Origin: Selaginella tamariscina
Lineage: Eukaryota > Streptophyta > Lycopodiopsida > Selaginellales > Selaginellaceae
Assembly: GCA_003024785.1 (NCBI GenBank)
Contig: PUQB01000211.1
Location: forward strand, 1 to 64,000
DNA length: 64,000 bases
Reading direction: 5' to 3'
Below, piece after piece: positions 56,988-64,000 of the stretch. Each line of letters starts with the position of its first letter. The stretch's first letter is position 1. The position numbers and the translations under genes were made by a program. The notes beneath the pieces were generated by a model, which saw only the letters and a list, made by a program, of their open reading frames with translations, made no database searches and had not been told where the DNA came from.

Positions 56988-59900
56988 TAATTAAGGGACA
57001 TGCTTCCTAAATGTTCAACTTTGTAAGTCTTGTTAATCAAGTACTTTCAAGATTTTTTCCTGCAGTTGCAAGTTGCTTTGCAAATTGGGTTCAACATGTT
57101 TGGAAAGCTGAACGTGAATTGGATTATTTAATTAAGAATTAGTTTAGAGTTCAGTAAAACTCATCGAAAGAAAAATAAATTGTTGCAGTTGACTTAGCCT
57201 CTTAAGTTTGTTGGAGACAAAAACATGCAGGTGTAAAGAATCACAATCTATAGGTAGATCTCAGTTCCAAGGTTACTCCAACATGTTCTTCTCATAGATA
57301 CCAAAGGCATTCCTAAACAACCTACATCGTAAGACATTGTGTTACATGCCAATTTCGTCTATTAGGCCTTTTGATGTCTCCAAGTTGAAGTCCGTTTTTG
57401 TAAACTGTTTAAACATTGTTCAATGTGACCAAAGAATGTCCCAAGTATAATCTTCTTGAGGCAAAATCAAGCAAATTTATTAACTTCTTCCCATTGTAAA
57501 TATAATCTTGGTCATGTAGGTTGAATGCTTCTCATGCACCAGAAAGTTTACTTTTGAAAATCCATTTTTACTGAGGAATGCTGTAGGAACCTTCATATTT
57601 GCAATGGTTTTGTAACATGCACTTCTGTCTACGATTGTTCCCATATAACACATGCCCCACTAAATGATCAAGTATTGATCGAAGAACTCGTAACCACAAT
57701 TGTTCAAGTTTTGTTCATTGTACATGAACTTTCTTAGCATTTAATTTGTTGCATGTAAGTTGCATCATCAGAACCAGTGAAGTTCCTCATAAAGTGGATT
57801 CACAATGAGTATTTAAGCATGTGGAGTCGTCACACACTCAAAGGATTTTAAAATTTATATGTACCCTGCTTCCTCCATTTTTCTTTTATGACCTTCTAAA
57901 GTTGTGTAATGTGGTGTTGCAAAAGAATGTGTTCCCTCAAATTAGACAAAACATCACTAAAAAAACGAGTTGCTGATGAATTAAAAATAATAATTGTGGG
58001 TTTAAAATATGTAATTATCTACTCCTGTCGAGAACAACCAAATCACACTATAAAAATATTCAATTGGATATTTAACAAAACCTATTTCAACTCAAGAAAA
58101 CAAAAACATTACGTCGGTTGTCCATTGCCTTGTCACGGCTCCCTGCCCCAAAAAAACTCAAATTATTCAATTTAAAAAATAACCATACATATACATATGG
58201 TTTTTGGTAAAAAAAAAAAAAAAAAACCCACTTTTGTGCACGCACCATATATGTACAGGTTTTACAAAGTGAACTACCCTGATAATAAAGGAGACATGAA
58301 TTTAATATCCATAGGAAAAGAGTTCTGATTTTATTAGAAATAAGTTTTACTTTATATTTTCATTAAGGACAAGCTATTTACATTCCATATTATGAAAGGA
58401 GTTATTTCCATATGTAGTTTTATTGGGACATATGAGTTTAATTTTCATTGAAAGAGATCTATATTTAATTCTTTGTAATCCTTAGGATGAGTAAAGGTTG
58501 AGCCTTGAAACTTGAGGAGACTTAATATGTAAAAATATAGGTTTGATTTCATCAACGACAAATATATGTTTTACACTATATTGAAAAAGGGCAAAATTAA
58601 TCTGAATTAGGGATTTACACTCGAAACTTAAAATAAAATAAAATAAAACGTTTCATGAGTTTTTCTTTCCTTGGCATTTTTATATACCTAAACTGCTTAT
58701 AAAATAATACATATAAATAATAGGGTTGTTGAAGATGGTGGGTTGATTTACTTGCATGCATATAATATAAATGGTGAAGGGTTATGTAATTTAACTCTTA
58801 AATATGAGATGCAAAGAAGATGCTTAGGAAGGTTGGAGAAAGGTACATAGAAAATAGCAATGAAGATATTATTGGATCGAAATTGCAGTAGTTGATTTTG
58901 TTCATATGGGTGGGAAGGAAACATTATGTCGATCACGATAATGATTTCTTATTTATGTGCACTTTGTCAAGTAGAAGATCACAATGTCAAAGTTATACAA
59001 TTTACGTTTGTAATTAGAATACTACATTGACTTTTATTTTAAAGAGTATATCCAGGATAAAACATTCCAGTTTTCAAAGTTTATTTCAAGTGGACCTTGT
59101 CCTCTATATAATTTCTATTTTGTCCTCAACAGTATGTAATAAGTCTGGCGTATTCATATTACATAATAAAATATTAATATATTTACTATTGAATAATGTA
59201 TACTCGTACTGAGTTAGATATACACATACTGTGTATGTATGCAGTTAGATATATATTATTTGAATATTTGATATGGGTGCATTTTATATGTCTATTTAAT
59301 AGTATATAGAATTATATAAGTATATAACATCATATCACGACTTCTTCTCTCAAGCATTATCCAAACGATATAATACATGTAATGATATTGTACGATATAT
59401 ACGTGTGTGTGTGTATATACATGGAAATCAATTAGTTTAAATTTTTAACTGCATTTATAATATACTGCTTCGACACTTGACACGTGTCGTGCTAATTTCT
59501 CCCAACATGCGTGACATGCGTTTGGTAACTTGTCTCTGTAGGATGTTGAACTTTATTTAATATTATTTCAGTTATGTATTTAATATCCATATATGCTTGG
59601 AAATGAATAATTTATATATGTTTGTATACTCATACATGATATGTATACCTAACTATACACATATATTTATATATTTAAATATATTACAATATATAACTAA
59701 TATTTATTGGCAGCCTCTCGTTGTCAAAGTATTTAGGTTTACCTAGTGCCGTTCATATATTTTTATAAATTTAATTATTATATTTTAGAAATTATTTTCT
59801 ATCAATGATATCATTTCTTTCGTTCTCAGGTCACGACGAGCTATTTGATTCCCCTGCCTATTGTATATTTCTAAATATACATAATAATAACATTGAAAAG

Positions 59901-60220
59901 AACATTCCCTGAAATTTCCAATAGATTTATGCAACGTGTCAGAAACAAGCTGACTTGAACACGATCTTTTAGTTATATATTTCATAATTAAATTCTATTT
60001 CCATAATGTCTATGAAAATAACCATCCCAATATTTGAAATTTTGAATTAAAGCGTTATATGTCATTATCCGCACTTAATCGATAGGTCATATATAGCTTA
60101 CATATTTTAAATATATAGCTTAAGATTGTTAAGGCAAAATATATAAATAATAAATTATTAAAAGTAAATCCAAATTACAAAGTCAAAAGTTATGATTAGT
60201 TATAATTTTGAAACATCTGT
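56988..60220. other. AT-rich intergenic stretch
   Basis: No gene was recognised. Bases 57240-57900 have somewhat lower AT content but no domain in any frame. A poly-A run lies at 58210-58226, and a relative of the ~65-bp repeat at 58290-58480. Confidence 0.5.
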
Positions 60221-60250
60221 ATTTTAGGGTTCGTTCTGGAGAGAGAGGCA

Positions 60251-62230
60251 ATGGAGGATCCAAAGCCGCAGGTGGAGCTTCGGATCCCCAACGCGGGCAG
60301 TAGGCGCCTGCCGGATTTCCTGCAGGGCGTGAATCTCAAATATGTAAAGCTCGGTTACCACTATCTAATCACACACTTAATCACGCTGCTGCTCCTCCCA
60401 CTGATCTTTGCAGTTCTAATAGAGGCGTCTAGATTGGGGCCTTCACAGATCCTGCAGTTGTGGCAGCTACTCAAGTTTAATCTTCTCTCTGCGCTTCTCT
60501 GTTCGGCAGCAATAGTGTTCGCGGCCACAATCTACTTCATACGGCGTCCGAGATCCGTGTATTTGCTTGATTTCGCTTGCTATCTTCCACAGGAGCATCT
60601 CCAGGTGAAGTATGCCACATTCATGAAGCATTCCACTCTCTCTGGGCACTTCGATTCCACCAGCCTCTCATTCCAGCAGAGAATCCTTGAGAGGTCCGGG
60701 CTCGGTGAGGAGACGTATCTCCCTCTTCGCTGCACGAGCTCCCTGCTCATCCCTGCATGCAGACTGCCCGTGAGGAAGCTGAACAGGTAAAAGTAGGAGA
60801 TCAGTAGCTCTCTCATGAAAAGTCTTTCACGCCAGGTTATGTTCGGGGCAGTGGACGAGCTGCTCTCTCGGACAGGCGTCCGACCCAAAGACATTGGAGT
60901 TCTGGTAGTAAATTGCTCGCTGTTCAATCCAACACCGTCTCTCTCAGCTATGATAGTGAACCGGTACAAGATGCGTGGTAACATAAAGAGCTACAACCTG
61001 GGTGGGATGGGATGCAGTGCCGGAGTGATAGCAACAGACTTGGCTCGCGATATTCTTCAGTTAGAGAGGAAAACTTACGCGTTAGTGGTAAGCACCGAGA
61101 ATGTAACACAGAACTGGTACTCTGGTAACCGAAGGAGCATGCTCATACCCAACTGCCTGTTCCGTATGGGGGGATCTGCTGTTCTACTGACTAACAGGGG
61201 CTCGGAGAGGCGGAGGTCGAAATACGAGCTTGTCCACACGGTGAGGACACACAAGGGAGCAGACGACAAGTCGTTTGGGTGTGTCAGGCAGGAACAGGAC
61301 CAGGACGGGAAAATGGGTGTCTCTCTGTCTAAAGAGCTCATGGCAATTGCAGGGACGCGCTCAAGACTAACATTACCACGCTCGGGCCGCTGGTTCTGCC
61401 GTTGTCGGAGCAGATCCTCTTCTTTGCGGCGCTCGTTATGAAGAAGATGAGTAGGTATCCCAAGAAGTTCAAGCCTTACATTCCAGATTTCAAGCTTGCT
61501 TTCGAGCATTTCTGTATTCATGCTGGTGGCCGTGCTGTCATTGATGAACTGCAGAAGAATCTCCAGCTTACCCCTCAACATGTGGAGGTACATGTGTGTG
61601 TGTGAGAGAGAGATCTGCATCTACTATACGTGCATACTTTTGACAAGCTGTGCTATATCCTTTTTCTTATTAGACTACACTTTTCTTTTCTTTCTACACA
61701 TGCACTTTACTTACAGTACAGGATATTTTGTTTGTTAGTTTTGGATTCCTGTGCTGTTTTATACCATAGCTGTGTGTGTGTGTGTGCATGTTTGTGGACA
61801 TATACGTGTATTTATCTACATTTTCTGTACTGCGGTTTGACTTAACTCTTGCCGTAGGACTAGTAAACACGGTATTTGTATATAGACATGGATATGAACG
61901 TCTCTCTTTGTGTACATAACATACACATCTATCTCTACACATATACCCGTGTGTACTGATATATGTGTATGACGTAGGCATCGAGAATGACACTACACAG
62001 GTTTGGGAACACAAGTTCAAGTTCAATATGGTACGAGCTGCATATTTAGAGGCAAAGGAGAGAATAAAGAGAGGAGATAGAATATGGCAGATTGCATTTG
62101 GGAGCGGGTTTAAGTGTAACAGTGCTGTTTGGAGGGCACTTAAAACAGTGGACAAGCCTGACCACGGCCTTGGAGGGACTGTATTAATAGATATCCTGTG
62201 GATATTCCAGAGGTTGTCAAGGTTTTGTGA
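60251..62230 (+). CDS. 3-ketoacyl-CoA synthase (KCS, FAE1/CUT1 type)
   Basis: It condenses malonyl-CoA with acyl-CoA, the first step of very-long-chain fatty acid elongation in the ER membrane, feeding cuticular wax and sphingolipids. ATG 60251 ([11 protein letters not shown]) follows GAGAGAGAGGCA. Two membrane helices lie near residues 38-60 and 75-97; then [27 protein letters not shown] and [20 protein letters not shown]. The active-site Cys is in GGMGCSAG, the His in [12 protein letters not shown] and the Asn in [21 protein letters not shown] and [13 protein letters not shown] end the protein (stop 62228-62230). Introns: 60787-60835 (49 nt) and 61588-61977 (390 nt). Length would be about 515 residues, normal for the family. 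Frame changes near 60722, 61352, 62038 and 62168 all look like loss of one base in a G or C run, with no other damage, so assembly error is likelier than decay. Confidence 0.95.
60787..60835 (+). other. 49-nt intron of the KCS gene
   Basis: GTAAAAGTAGG at the start and TTTCACGCCAG at the end; removing it joins AREEAEQ to [10 protein letters not shown] in frame (phase 0), exactly as in the family. Confidence 0.9.
61588..61977 (+). other. 390-nt intron of the KCS gene
   Basis: Donor GTACATGTGTG and acceptor TATGACGTAG; removal joins LTPQHVE to [16 protein letters not shown] in frame. The intron is TG- and TA-rich with microsatellites. Confidence 0.88.
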
Positions 62231-63684
62231 TGACATTTATTTATTATTTTATTGACTGGTTAATTATTTCAATTAACTTTGTTAACTTGGCTCGGTTGTG
62301 TGTGTTAACGTGAGTTTACATATTATTAAATTGCATGATTAACTACTAAGCTAAGGTTTTGTAAACATTTATACTGTATTATTGTATTGAATGTATATGT
62401 GTATGTATATATGTACTCCATAATAATAGTTCTATACATGTTAAAATAACGTCAATATATAATGTGGTTACACAGTGCATGAATATAAAACAATATACAT
62501 AGTTAACATTTTAGTTGGCTTAACGTTAACGTCTAAGAGTTAATAAATATAGTAACATGGCATCCAATACTTAGTTGACATACAAAGATGTAAAATAATA
62601 CGACTGGAGCTATTTGTACGGCGCACCGTTACTGCGAGATTTTACATTTTAATTGCTTGCCAGCACGGTTTTAGTATTTATTATATTAAAATATAATAAT
62701 TATGGTAATTAAATTTTACATATAACATTTGTATTTTTAGATAAAATTATTTTTAATTAAAATTTATTCAAATTTTAACTTGTGTGTACAATGTCACAAA
62801 TTTAACTTGTGTGTGTGCTAACTAAGTCGTGTAAAGCATAAAATACGTAGAAAATGTGATATTCATACACATCTACACACTACTATTTAATAAAATTAAT
62901 TAAATAGTTAATTCCTATTTAGAACCTTAGATACAGAGCAAATACATGTAAACCGTAAAAAAATATAAGGAAATCTTAAGCATAATAACAGTATATTCAC
63001 TTTTCATAAGATCCTTTTCATAACTTAAAATATATACAAATGTAAGTGTGTTTTTTTTACTATATTAGTTGGTCTTGTTTGTAAGTAATTATTAACCATA
63101 TAATTTATGAAATACATGTGTTTCATATAAATTTAAATTGAAATCGCCTTTCATAAATAAACTTTCAATAAAAGTAATCAAAAATTATAATACATTAAAG
63201 ACTCAATTTGATAGTTTTCCCTTATATATATATATATATATACATATGTGTGTTGTGTGTGTGTGTTTCTTGCATAGGATATAATCTTTAAAGTTATATA
63301 TATATTAGCCTTCTGATTATTAAGAGCAACTCATTGTACGTTAAAAGTATAATGTGTGTATATATAACATTAATAACAATAATATAATAAAATCATTAAG
63401 AATACACAGCAACAGTTTTTATTTTATTTTTTTAAAGTTTTGGAGTGCAACCCAAAAATTTAAAAAAAATACACAAAAACCATGTTTTGCCATGCACAAT
63501 AACCAGTTAATTATGATTAAATAGACACTAGATTAATCAGAAGATAACAATTACATTATAAGCAATTAGCAGTTGGCTTGTAATTTCAAAATAGGATTAT
63601 TGAGATTATTATTATTAAAAATTAAGTTTTCAATAATAATAATTATTTTTTTTCCGTTTAAATTCAGAATTCAAATTTGACTCT
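62231..63684. other. AT-rich 3' flank
   Basis: No coding region was recognised. (TA)n-(TG)n lies at 63224-63268. Confidence 0.5.
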
Positions 63685-63855
63685 TGTAAGGTAACTACGG
63701 TAAATACGTAGATTACCTTGGTAATTAAGGTATATAGGGGGCTAATTCTATAATTATAGGATAATCTATTATGGGTTTATAGGATAGTCCAAATATGATT
63801 AAGTATATACCTTAATTACCAAGGTAACCTACGTATTTACTGTAATTACCTTACA
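63685..63855. mobile_element. Hairpin MITE (171 bp)
   Basis: The first ~52 bases (TGTAAGGTAACTACGG ... CCTTGGTAATTAAGGTATAT) are almost the exact reverse complement of the last ~52, with about three differences. CTCT, or ACTCT counting the ambiguous A, flanks both ends (63681-63684 and 63856-63859). The middle ~65 bases are unique. The full element folds into one long hairpin. It has no coding capacity; the superfamily is not assigned. Confidence 0.85.
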
Positions 63856-64000
63856 CTCTAAATTAAAAATAGAAATTTCATCTAAATAATTAACTTCACT
63901 ATTTACATATAATTAAATAAATTACTATACTTACATCATAAAATCAATTTAAATAACTTTATAGTTTAAACACAATATAAAAGTTTCAACATTAAATTAG
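63856..64000. other. AT-rich end of window
   Basis: Nothing recognised. Confidence 0.5.

Noticed and set aside
57240-57900. Less AT-rich stretch as a gene
   Set aside because: No domain, no splice pattern and no frame longer than about 60 codons was seen.

Overview
The window looks like nuclear DNA of a land plant, most likely a lycophyte of the Selaginella type. This is an inference from three things: a plant 3-ketoacyl-CoA synthase gene, two PPR loci (one built of tandem 31-residue S-type motifs), and four introns of only 48-53 nt, a size usual in Selaginella but unusually small for seed plants. Intergenic DNA is very AT-rich. Nothing prokaryotic is present.

Layout. Bases 1-2943 hold a minus-strand Ty3 chromovirus-like element (family A) cut by the window edge. 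Bases 2945-6015 hold two old fossils: a Ty1/copia RNase H remnant and a Ty3 reverse transcriptase remnant. Bases 6240-8358 are a GC-richer stretch ending in a 56-bp tandem array. Bases 8359-19425 are an LTR-bounded Ty3 chromovirus (family B) in which about 5.6 kb between integrase and 3' LTR is a composite tandem array. Bases 19426-25421 carry a 412-bp MITE, a 935-base assembly gap and a second, partial copy of family A. Genes then appear: a PPR locus (27.6-29.4 kb), a Crinkler/RHS-like NTPase locus (29.9-32.2 kb), a compact Ty3 element (family C, 33099-37970) lying between two copies of a ~600-bp direct repeat, a small acidic-protein locus (39.3-39.8 kb), a second, more eroded PPR locus (40.9-42.5 kb) and an F-box/LRR locus (46.3-47.8 kb). 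Bases 47.9-60.2 kb are an AT-rich desert with a degenerate ~65-bp repeat, an unrecognised coding remnant and a 1039-bp deletion-derivative hAT transposon with an exact 8-bp target duplication. The window ends with the synthase gene (60.25-62.23 kb) and a 171-bp hairpin MITE.

The genes do not form a pathway: the synthase acts in very-long-chain fatty acid elongation at the ER, PPR proteins act on organelle RNA, F-box/LRR proteins recruit ubiquitin ligase targets, and the NTPase locus belongs to the Crinkler/RHS superfamily. Much of the window is explained by transposable elements and repeats derived from them.

A caution for every reader: the host coding regions are interrupted almost only by single-base frame changes, and in the synthase all four are apparent one-base losses in short G or C runs. 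This is the expected signature of residual long-read assembly error as well as of recent decay. I label loci accordingly and do not treat frame changes alone as proof of pseudogenes. All identifications are by eye; no database search was run.
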